Assembly (NCBI GenBank): GCA_002425765.1
Contig: DIMW01000006.1
Coordinates: forward strand, 222,118 to 227,729
Reading direction: 5' to 3'
Origin: Spirochaetaceae bacterium UBA5556
GTDB lineage: Bacteria; Spirochaetota; Spirochaetia; Treponematales; Rectinemataceae
Length of the DNA stretch: 5,612 nt
Positions 1 to 5,612 of the stretch are shown here, piece after piece. Under the pieces are notes generated by a model. It saw nothing but the letters and a program-made list of their open reading frames with translations, was not told the DNA's origin and did not search any database. Both the position numbers and the translations under genes were made by a program. Numbering within the stretch: position 1 is the first letter of the stretch; each line of letters opens with the position of its first letter.

Positions 1-198
1 GTCGGCGAAGTGATGAGCCTGGTCTCCCAGCGCGGCGGACTCATCCAGGGCTCGGAGACGAAGAACGTCTCCGAAGTCATCCACGCGCAGGCCCCTCTCG
101 CCACAATGTTCGGCTTTACCACGAGCCTGAGGTCGGTGAGCCAGGGACGAGCCTCGTTCAGCATGGAATTCAGCCACTTCGAGCCGAAGCGCGGCTAG
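1..198 (+). CDS. fusA: Elongation factor G, C-terminal fragment (5' end outside window)
   Basis: This is the last 65 codons of a translation elongation factor G, the cytoplasmic GTPase that moves tRNA and mRNA through the ribosome after peptide bond formation. The frame is open from base 1 and ends with TAG at 196-198. The fragment carries the domain V pattern of EF-G: a GGLIQGSE segment (fragment residues 12-19, compare RRGxIxG in the family), APLATMFGF (residues 32-40, compare VPLxEMFGY), LRSVSQGRASFSMEFSHFEP, where SxTQGRgxFtMxFxHY is the family consensus, and a short basic tail. The GTPase domain is outside the window, so I cannot tell the main EF-G from a paralogue (EF-G2 or spdEFG types), which many bacteria including spirochaetes carry. 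No convincing terminator follows, and the next gene begins 75 bases downstream on the same strand, so co-transcription is possible. Confidence 0.93.
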   Translation, partial: VGEVMSLVSQRGGLIQGSETKNVSEVIHAQAPLATMFGFTTSLRSVSQGRASFSMEFSHFEPKRG

Positions 199-260
199 CG
201 CGGGCCTCAGACTTTTTCAGAAAAATTGAAGCCGCACGCCCGCTTTCTGAGTCTTCCTAC

Positions 261-268
261 AGGGGAGG
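261..268 (+). promoter_or_regulatory. Shine-Dalgarno site of the C39-type peptidase gene
   Basis: AGGGGAGG lies 5 bases before the ATG at 274-276. This is a near-consensus ribosome binding site at good spacing. It decides the start: an in-frame TTG at 226 would add 16 residues but has no such site. Confidence 0.8.
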
Positions 269-273
269 CCCAG

Positions 274-1020
274 ATGTTTTTTTCACAGATACCCTTCATG
301 AGCATAGGATTCGCGGCGGCGATTCTCTCGCTCGGCGTGCCGTGGGGCGCTTCGCCGAGCCCCCTGGAGGGTACCGTCATCACTTCAATGCTGCCAGTAC
401 AGACCACGGAATGCGGCTGCGGCTACGCCGTCGCGGCCGCTATGCTCAACCTGCTGCGCACTGCCGAATGCCTAGCCGAGATTCAGGCAGGAAAGTCAAA
501 TATGCAATGGTCGATACAGGTCCTTCAGAATGACCAGGATATGATCCGGTCCTATGGAAAACCACCACCCATTTCTCTCGCCGATATTGAAGCGCTTATC
601 GCCGGATACGAAATCGACACCGCCGCATTTCGAATATCGCCAGCTTCATGGGCCGACATCATTTCCGCTGCACCGATGCCGATCATCCTCCACACCGGCG
701 GCCAATTCCCTCACTTTATATTGGCCATCGACGCCAAGGACGACGAGATACTGCTGTTTGACCCGACAAGCGGGCTGGCGGTACTCAGTGAAAGTGAACT
801 ACAGCATCTGGTTTCAGGATATTGCCTTGTACCGGGGAGACTTTCAAAGATGATACCGAAAGGGACAATACGATATGAGCAGTATCGGAAGAGTCTGGAA
901 TCGCTGAAGGTAATTCTATGGAAATATGCTCAGAAACAGGACAACACGAAGGCCCCGATGAGCACTTCGAGATCAAAAAGGCCGCGGTGTTCGGGGATGC
1001 TCTCGATATTTCTCAGTTGA
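274..1020 (+). CDS. Exported papain-like cysteine peptidase, C39 family (solitary)
   Basis: This 248-residue protein has the fold signature of C39-type double-glycine peptidases. Gln43 (oxyanion hole) is followed six residues later by Cys49 in CGYAVAAAML, matching the QxxxxxCGxAxLxM motif of the family. His147 in HFILAID and Asp163 in FDPTSG complete the triad with the usual spacing. Residues 7-26 are hydrophobic, like a signal peptide or anchor, but the first ten residues lack any Lys or Arg, which is odd for a signal sequence. The protein probably acts in the periplasm or outside the cell. There is no ABC transporter domain and no bacteriocin or leader peptide gene nearby, so it is not a classical bacteriocin exporter and its substrate is unknown. 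The domain ends near residue 190; a helical linker follows, then a basic Ser/Arg/Lys-rich tail (residues 221-248) encoded where the gene overlaps the opposing gene, which may not be conserved. The family call is firm; the function is not. Confidence 0.8.
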   Translation: MFFSQIPFMSIGFAAAILSLGVPWGASPSPLEGTVITSMLPVQTTECGCGYAVAAAMLNLLRTAECLAEIQAGKSNMQWSIQVLQNDQDMIRSYGKPPPISLADIEALIAGYEIDTAAFRISPASWADIISAAPMPIILHTGGQFPHFILAIDAKDDEILLFDPTSGLAVLSESELQHLVSGYCLVPGRLSKMIPKGTIRYEQYRKSLESLKVILWKYAQKQDNTKAPMSTSRSKRPRCSGMLSIFLS

Positions 1021-1514
1021 AGATCGATTTCACTGATGTACCAGAAGAACAGACCGAACTTCGGATCGATGCGAAACGCGTACTCGAGGAAATCATCCGC
1101 CTTGCCCAGTGAGCCGAATAATAAGGATGGAATTTGACGTGATATCCCCACAAAAGACCGGAATGCCGAAACGATGCGATTATCCCGATATTCTTCAATG
1201 AACCTGGAGAGATCGCCGAGCAGCTGTTCCTGCGGGACATTCTCCATCCCGTCGGCCCACGTTTTGTTGATAAGGAGCGTCATGTTTTCACGGAACACAC
1301 GCAAAAGGTGGAAGACCCGAATGAGGCGCTGATCTTCGGTGCAGTCGATGTAGAAACTGAACTCCCCGGGGTTTCCAAGGAGGTTGGCGAGAGCCACTGC
1401 CGATCCTGATCGTTCCTGCCCTGTGGACTTCACCATTGTTTCAAAAAGCTCAAAGACCTTTTTCTCGGATTCGGTCACGAGAGTGTCCACTCTGGCAGAA
1501 TCGACAAAATCCAT
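930..1514 (-). CDS. Hypothetical protein, 194 residues, helix-rich
   Basis: I do not recognise this protein. It reads as a genuine coding sequence: codon third positions favour G and C over its sampled 3' part, and the composition is balanced, with amphipathic helices. Residues 14-28 (ESEKKVFELFETMV region) and 62-83 (QRLIRVFHLLRVFRENMTLLIN) look helical. ERSGSAVALANLLGNPGEFSFYID lies between them (residues 34-57), and RFIEEYRDNRIVSAFRSFVG occupies about 104-123. The C-terminal 16 residues are hydrophobic (LFDLEVLIGAFVLSCF region), but there is no clear signal peptide or transmembrane helix. The ATG at 1514 was chosen because it is the only in-frame ATG upstream of the helical region; a TTG at 1625 would add 37 residues of unconvincing sequence. 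No Shine-Dalgarno precedes the ATG, and the codon sits in an inverted repeat (1511-1527). The 3' end overlaps the peptidase gene by 91 bases. It is transcribed divergently from the DUF4954 gene. Confidence 0.65.
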   Translation of the reverse strand: MDFVDSARVDTLVTESEKKVFELFETMVKSTGQERSGSAVALANLLGNPGEFSFYIDCTEDQRLIRVFHLLRVFRENMTLLINKTWADGMENVPQEQLLGDLSRFIEEYRDNRIVSAFRSFVGISRQIPSLLFGSLGKADDFLEYAFRIDPKFGLFFWYISEIDLQLRNIESIPEHRGLFDLEVLIGAFVLSCF

Positions 1515-1527
1515 GGCAATACCATGG
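1511..1527 (-). promoter_or_regulatory. CCATGG inverted repeat covering the start codon of the 194-residue gene
   Basis: Two copies of CCATGG (1511-1516 and 1522-1527) are separated by 5 bases. Because CCATGG is its own reverse complement, the minus-strand mRNA can form a 6-base-pair hairpin with a UAUUG loop. The AUG start (1514-1512) lies in the 3' arm of the stem. Such a hairpin could lower initiation. The repeat itself is seen directly; any regulatory role is inference, and a short repeat like this can arise by chance. Confidence 0.3.
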
Positions 1528-1583
1528 CGAAAAGGTGAAAAATGGTCAAGGGGTTTGGGGTGAAGATATTTTCTGCTCTCCTG

Positions 1584-1612
1584 TTGCGCCGCACACGGGA
1601 ATATTCCATACT
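1584..1612 (+). promoter_or_regulatory. Weak sigma70-like promoter with embedded palindrome for the DUF4954 gene
   Basis: TTGCGC (1584-1589, 3 of 6 to the -35 consensus) and CATACT (1607-1612, 4 of 6 to the -10 consensus) are 17 bases apart. A perfect 10-base palindrome, GGAATATTCC, fills 1598-1607 between them and touches the -10 box, a common operator position. If the promoter is real, transcription would begin at about 1619, which would make the ATG at 1619 leaderless or favour the ATG at 1652. In the opposite direction TTGTCA (1625-1620) with TATTCC 16 bases on (1603-1598) is a similarly weak candidate for the 194-residue gene. Both are inference from short matches. Confidence 0.2.
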
Positions 1613-1618
1613 TGCAGC

Positions 1619-4030
1619 ATGACAAACGATATCAGAATTTTTCAGGAAACAATGGTCGGTGAGGGTTTCATCCCCCTTCAGTATCTCCGCCCAGGTGAAA
1701 ACGAGTACCGCATCCGCGATGAACAACTACGTACTCTTGGAAAAGAGCCGACATCTTTCCGCCCTCTCTCCGCCCATGAGCTGGAGGTATTGGTACGGAA
1801 CAACAACACATGCGGCGACTGGTCGCTCTTCCTCGTCAAAGACCCCTTTTGTCCTGAACTCTTACGCAATAATCTATTTTTCGGGCTCATCCGAATCTCG
1901 CGCCTGGAACATGTGACGCTGGAACACCACGACATTTCGATGGAGGCCGGAATCTTCAACTCGCAGGTGATCGCCTGCGATATCGGCGATAATTGCGTGA
2001 TCTCGGATTGCGCATATCTTTCGCACTATATCATCGACGACCACTGCATTCTCATCAACAACGCGGAAGTGCAGGTTTCCAACCACTCCAAATTCGGTAA
2101 CGGCATTGTCATGGAGAGCGAAGACGAATCGGTGCGGATCACGCTCGATGTGATGAACGAAAACGGAGGCCGCTGGATTTATCCCTTCAATGGGATGCTT
2201 TCGGGCGATGCGTGGCTGTGGGCCAAGTTCCGCGACAGAACCGTTTTAATGACTCAATTCGCAAGGCTGACTGACACAAAATTCGACCGGAGACTCGGAA
2301 GATATGGCGTTATCGGCCGCAACAGCGTACTGAAACACAATCGCATCATCAAAGACAGCTATATCGGTGAAAGCGCCTACATCAAAGGCTCAAACAAGCT
2401 GAAAAACCTCACCATCAATTCGAGCGCCGATGCCCCCACACAGATCGGCGAGGGCGTCGAGCTCGTCAACGGCATCCTCGGCTACGGCTGCCGCGTATTC
2501 TATGGCTGCAAGGCCGTACGCTTTGTGATGTGCGACAACTCGGCGCTGAAATATGGAGCGCGCCTTATCCATTCGGTGCTTGGAGAAAACAGCACGGTCT
2601 CATGCTGCGAGATACTCAATAACCTTATCTTCCCCGCCCACGAACAGCACCACAACACCAGTTTCCTGATCGCGAGCCTCATCAAGGGTCAATCCAACCT
2701 CGCCGCAGGCGCGACCATAGGCTCGAACCATAATTCGCGGGCGCCCGATGGCGAAATCGAGGCTGGACGAGGTTTCTGGCCGGGCCTGTGCACCTCGGTC
2801 AAACATTCGTCGCGCTTTGCGTCATTCTGCCTGCTCTCAAAAAGTGATTACAAGCACGAGCTCGATATTAAATTCCCGTTCTGCCTCGTGGACAGCGATG
2901 AAACCGAGGGGAAGCTGATTCTGGCACCAGCCTGGTGGTGGCATTCGAATACCTACGCGCTCATGCGCAACGAAAAAAAATTCGAGGAGCGCGACAAAAG
3001 AATCGATCACAGTATTCAGTTCGTCTATTCACCTTTTGCTCCGGACACCATGTCCGAGATTTTCGAAGGCCTCGCGATTCTGGAGCGCGCGACGGGCGAG
3101 GCCGCGATGGAATCTCTGACCGATAATGAAAATAATCGGAGCCTCTTGGGGGACCGGATTTTTGAATTGGTGGACGAAATCCGGACATCGGCTGAAAGAG
3201 GTCCGGAAAAGAGCGGTCACTCAAAGAAAAATTCAGAAAAAATTCGGAAATTGGGAGTTCGTATTCTCGCCACCACAAACGATACGCTGCCTTTCGAAGT
3301 CCATGTCAGCGGCTTTGAAAATTCGGCGAGGCCTTCGATCGTCATAAAACCCTGCAAAGCATGGAACTCTTATCGCGAGATACTGCTCTGGTTCTCGGCC
3401 CGGACACTCCTGCCTGTATTCGAGAATCTATATAGAAGCGCAGAGGGGTCTGGCGACCTATTTGAAAAGGCGCGCGCACGCTATCAGAGCGAAGACGGCG
3501 CGACCATGGAGATGCAGTGGGAAAACCTGGGGGGCTTTCTTGTCCGCCATTCCAAGCTGGAACATCTCTTGACGCGCATCGAAGCAGGCAGTATCCAAAG
3601 CTGGGATGAACTTCATGACGTGTATCGCGAACTCTCCTCAGAATATGAGCAAGACGTCCGCGCTTTTGCCTGGGGAATTCTTGGTTATCTGAGCATCGAT
3701 CCCGAAAGTGCCGTCGATATCAATACTGCAATATCTCTCGATGATGAGGCAAAATCGTCGCGACCATGGCCCGCCCTGACAAAAGATGCTCTTGTCTCTC
3801 AGTTCGCTGATGCGCGGGTAATCGCCTCTGACCTTATTAAAAAAGTATACGCCACCCGTGCCAAAGACTGGTCGAATCCTTTCCGAAAATCCATGTTCCG
3901 CAATGAAGCCGAGCAAATCGCCGTGTATGGACGAATCGAAGACAACGGCGCCATCCAGGCGGTGCGCCACGAAATGAAATCAATTCATCTGGAGATTGAC
4001 CGCGTGCTCACCTGGCTGGGCTCAGAATAG
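1619..4030 (+). CDS. DUF4954 family protein, left-handed beta-helix plus helical C-terminal region
   Basis: This 803-residue protein matches the DUF4954 family known from Bacteroidetes and spirochaetes; its function is unknown. Residues 46-90 form the family N-terminus (FRPLSAHELEVL, then DWSLFLVKDPF and FFGLIRI). Residues 96-165 and 229-370 carry imperfect hexapeptide turns typical of a left-handed beta-helix (IGDNCVISDC, IGRNSVLKHN, IGESAYIKGS, IGEGVELVNG, LGENSTVSCC, ATIGSNHNSR). The strongest family block is residues 366-422 (GSNHNSRAPDGE, GRGFWPGLC, KHSSRFASF, ELDIKFPF). Residues 436-462 include PAWWWHSN and RDKR. The rest is mainly helical, with a conserved-looking RAKDWSNPFRK and RIEDNG near 747-777. 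There is no signal peptide, so it is probably cytoplasmic. The beta-helix suggests a sugar-nucleotide or acyltransferase-like scaffold, but no catalytic residues are identifiable. The ATG at 1619 lacks a ribosome site; ATG 1652 has AGGA four bases upstream and is a real alternative. The gene converges on hutU with a 10-base gap. Confidence 0.85.
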   Translation: MTNDIRIFQETMVGEGFIPLQYLRPGENEYRIRDEQLRTLGKEPTSFRPLSAHELEVLVRNNNTCGDWSLFLVKDPFCPELLRNNLFFGLIRISRLEHVTLEHHDISMEAGIFNSQVIACDIGDNCVISDCAYLSHYIIDDHCILINNAEVQVSNHSKFGNGIVMESEDESVRITLDVMNENGGRWIYPFNGMLSGDAWLWAKFRDRTVLMTQFARLTDTKFDRRLGRYGVIGRNSVLKHNRIIKDSYIGESAYIKGSNKLKNLTINSSADAPTQIGEGVELVNGILGYGCRVFYGCKAVRFVMCDNSALKYGARLIHSVLGENSTVSCCEILNNLIFPAHEQHHNTSFLIASLIKGQSNLAAGATIGSNHNSRAPDGEIEAGRGFWPGLCTSVKHSSRFASFCLLSKSDYKHELDIKFPFCLVDSDETEGKLILAPAWWWHSNTYALMRNEKKFEERDKRIDHSIQFVYSPFAPDTMSEIFEGLAILERATGEAAMESLTDNENNRSLLGDRIFELVDEIRTSAERGPEKSGHSKKNSEKIRKLGVRILATTNDTLPFEVHVSGFENSARPSIVIKPCKAWNSYREILLWFSARTLLPVFENLYRSAEGSGDLFEKARARYQSEDGATMEMQWENLGGFLVRHSKLEHLLTRIEAGSIQSWDELHDVYRELSSEYEQDVRAFAWGILGYLSIDPESAVDINTAISLDDEAKSSRPWPALTKDALVSQFADARVIASDLIKKVYATRAKDWSNPFRKSMFRNEAEQIAVYGRIEDNGAIQAVRHEMKSIHLEIDRVLTWLGSE

Positions 4031-4040
4031 GCTTTGGCTC

Positions 4041-5612
4041 TCAGCGCGTCCCAAGCACTTTGTCGAGCAATTCTTCATCGACCATATTCGGCATAGTGAT
4101 AGTGCCAAATTCCGCATGCTCGCTGTTGAACTCCCCAGACACTTGCATCGCATGCGGATTGAGGGCCCACGAGCGCCTGGCCACACCACCCATCACATCC
4201 CAGCTGAGCGCCATCCTGATCACGCTGTCGACTTTCTCCGAACCGTCGAGGACGAGCCCGAAGCCACCGTTGATCGCCTTGCCGATGCCGACCCCGCCTC
4301 CGTTGTGCAGCGCCACGAGGCTCATGCCGCGGGCCGCGTTTCCCGCGAAGCACTGTGTCGCCATATCGGCCATCACATTGGAGCCGTCCCTGATGTTGCT
4401 CGTCTCGCGGAAGGGGCTGTCGGTGCCGCCCGTGTCGTGGTGGTCGCGGCCGAGCATCACCGGGCCGATCTCGCCCCTGCGGACCATGTCGTTGAATCTG
4501 AGCGCGATCTTCATGCGGCCGAAGGCGTCCTGATAGAGGATACGCGCCTGAGTCCCCACGACGAGATTGTTCTTCTCGGCGTCGCGGATCCAGATGTAGT
4601 TGTCGCGATCCTGACCGCGCCGACCCGGATCGATGCAGTCCATGGCCGCATGATCGGTCTTGTGGAGGTCCTCCTTTTTCCCCGACAGGCATACCCAGCG
4701 GAAAGGCCCGTACCCGTAGTCGAAAAGCTCCGGCCCCAGAATGTCCTCGACATAGCTCGGAAGAATGAATCCGTCCTTTTCGTCCGTGCCATTTTTCGAT
4801 ATCTCTCTGACGCCGGCATCGAACACCGCTTTCAGGAATGAGTTCCCGTAGTCGAAGAAATATGCGCCCTTGCGCGCGAGGCGCATGATCACCTCGAAGT
4901 GTCGTCTGAGCGAGACGTCGACGAGGGCGCGGAAATACGCCCTGTCCTCGGCCAGAAGCCGCGTGCGCTCCCCAAAGCTGATACCGGCCGGACAGTAGCC
5001 TCCGTCGTAAGGCACGTGGCAGCTCGTCTGATCGGAGAGCAGATCGACCCGCACATGCCTGGCATCCAGATATTCAAGCAAGTCCACGACATTGCCATGG
5101 AACGCGACCGCGATCGGTTCTCCCCTGTCGCGCGCGGCGACCGCGAGTCCGACAGCCTCTTCGAGCGACGCGGTCTCGCAGGAAACCCAGCCCTGCGACA
5201 GCCTCGTCTCGATGCGGGAATGGTCGACTTCCGCGACAATCGACGCAGCCCCGGCGATGACCGCGGCCTTCCCCTGGGCCCCCGACATGCCGCCCAGCCC
5301 CGAAGAGACGAAGAGCTTGCCCGCCAAGTTCCCGCCCGCCGGCACGCCGAGCCTGAGCCTGCCCGCGTTGAGAAGCGTGTTGTACGTACCGTGCACAATG
5401 CCCTGCGGCCCGATGTACATCCATCCGCCCGCCGTCATCTGCCCGTAGTTCGCCACGCCCATGGCGGCGGCGACGTTGAAATCCTTCAAGTTGTCGAACA
5501 TGCCGACCATGAGCCCGTTGGTGACGATCGCGCGCGGCGCGTACGGATGGCTCGCGAAGATACCGAGCGGATGCCCCGACTCCACGACGAGCGTCCCGTT
5601 TTCGTCGAGGAT
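4041..5612 (-). CDS. hutU: Urocanate hydratase, C-terminal 523 residues (5' end outside window)
   Basis: Urocanase converts urocanate to 4-imidazolone-5-propionate, the second step of histidine degradation to glutamate, using tightly bound NAD+ as an electrophile. The frame is open to the window edge and ends with TGA at 4043-4041. In fragment numbering, the NAD+-binding region shows YGQMTAGGWMYIGPQG (56-71) and GLGGMSGAQ (105-113). The catalytic cysteine is Cys308 in FRWVCLSG, the position of the essential Cys in the family signature. The late conserved block includes SPFRETSNIRDGS (399-411) and LHNGGGVGIGKAINGG (435-450). The segment GPFRWVCLSGKKEDLHKTD is the variant found in the long urocanases of about 660-680 residues (animals, Bacteroidetes, spirochaetes) and differs from the roughly 550-residue Bacillus/Pseudomonas form, so about 140-150 N-terminal residues are probably missing. 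All expected motifs are intact. Its partner genes (hutH, formiminotransferase) are not in the window. The region is very GC-rich compared with the middle genes. Confidence 0.96.
   Translation of the reverse strand: MLDENGTLVVESGHPLGIFASHPYAPRAIVTNGLMVGMFDNLKDFNVAAAMGVANYGQMTAGGWMYIGPQGIVHGTYNTLLNAGRLRLGVPAGGNLAGKLFVSSGLGGMSGAQGKAAVIAGAASIVAEVDHSRIETRLSQGWVSCETASLEEAVGLAVAARDRGEPIAVAFHGNVVDLLEYLDARHVRVDLLSDQTSCHVPYDGGYCPAGISFGERTRLLAEDRAYFRALVDVSLRRHFEVIMRLARKGAYFFDYGNSFLKAVFDAGVREISKNGTDEKDGFILPSYVEDILGPELFDYGYGPFRWVCLSGKKEDLHKTDHAAMDCIDPGRRGQDRDNYIWIRDAEKNNLVVGTQARILYQDAFGRMKIALRFNDMVRRGEIGPVMLGRDHHDTGGTDSPFRETSNIRDGSNVMADMATQCFAGNAARGMSLVALHNGGGVGIGKAINGGFGLVLDGSEKVDSVIRMALSWDVMGGVARRSWALNPHAMQVSGEFNSEHAEFGTITMPNMVDEELLDKVLGTR

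Noticed and set aside
189..217. Possible terminator after EF-G: GCGC repeat at 189-201 followed by a T run at 213-217
   Set aside because: The stem is only four base pairs, overlaps the stop codon, and lies about 11 bases from the T run. The TTTTTCAGAAAAA at 213-225 has a 3-base loop and only A-T pairs. Neither is a convincing Rho-independent terminator.
206..251. CTCAGA (206-211) and TCTGAG (246-251) inverted repeat before the C39 gene
   Set aside because: The arms are six bases with a 34-base loop, well within chance expectation for a stretch of this length.
918..1112. 64-residue + strand frame with AAGG seven bases before its ATG
   Set aside because: It is antisense to, and in codon register with, the 194-residue minus gene, which explains its protein-like look. 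Its third positions are mixed, whereas the minus frame is G/C-biased. It is kept only as part of the overlap finding.
1576..1582. AGGAGAG on the minus strand, a possible ribosome site for the 194-residue gene
   Set aside because: No in-frame ATG, GTG or TTG lies within the usual distance downstream; the ATG at 1514 is over 60 bases away.
1436..1618. Upstream extension of the DUF4954 frame
   Set aside because: It runs antisense through the 5' end of the 194-residue gene, begins with TTG without a ribosome site, and adds 61 residues unlike the family N-terminus.
4060..5448. Several long open frames on both strands inside the hutU region (for example 3996-4841 +, 4075-4692 -, 5092-5448 +)
   Set aside because: They are shadows caused by high GC over a gene with all urocanase motifs; their translations are repetitive in Arg, Ala, Pro or Ser and show no family features.

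Overview
The window looks like an ordinary bacterial chromosome segment of moderate to high GC. A spirochaete (Treponema/Spirochaeta-like) is my best guess, because the central gene belongs to the DUF4954 left-handed beta-helix family, which I know mainly from spirochaetes and Bacteroidetes. That placement is inference; nothing here fixes the taxon. Both flanking genes are core or metabolic genes cut by the window edges.

Layout. (1) Bases 1-198, + strand: the last 65 codons of an elongation factor G. (2) Bases 274-1020, +: a secreted or membrane-anchored papain-like peptidase of the C39 type, with a strong ribosome binding site and an intact Cys-His-Asp triad. (3) Bases 930-1514, -: an unrecognised 194-residue protein whose 3' end overlaps the peptidase gene tail to tail. 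(4) Bases 1515-1618: a short divergent control region with a perfect 10-base palindrome and weak promoter-like elements. A CCATGG inverted repeat lies over the start codon of gene 3. (5) Bases 1619-4030, +: a DUF4954-family protein of about 800 residues, with beta-helix repeats followed by an alpha-helical C-terminal region. (6) Bases 4041-5612, -: the C-terminal 523 residues of urocanate hydratase (histidine degradation), converging on gene 5 with only 10 bases between the stop codons.

The genes do not form one operon or an obvious joint pathway. EF-G is translation and HutU is histidine catabolism. The three middle genes are separate transcription units or short units in alternating orientation, and sampled stretches of them are clearly less GC-rich than the flanks. 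No mobile element, tRNA, rRNA or CRISPR array is visible, and there is no gene-free stretch over 300 bases. I see no convincing new multi-gene system. The points most worth following are the solitary C39-type peptidase, the orphan protein with its unusual start region, and the uncharacterised beta-helix protein.
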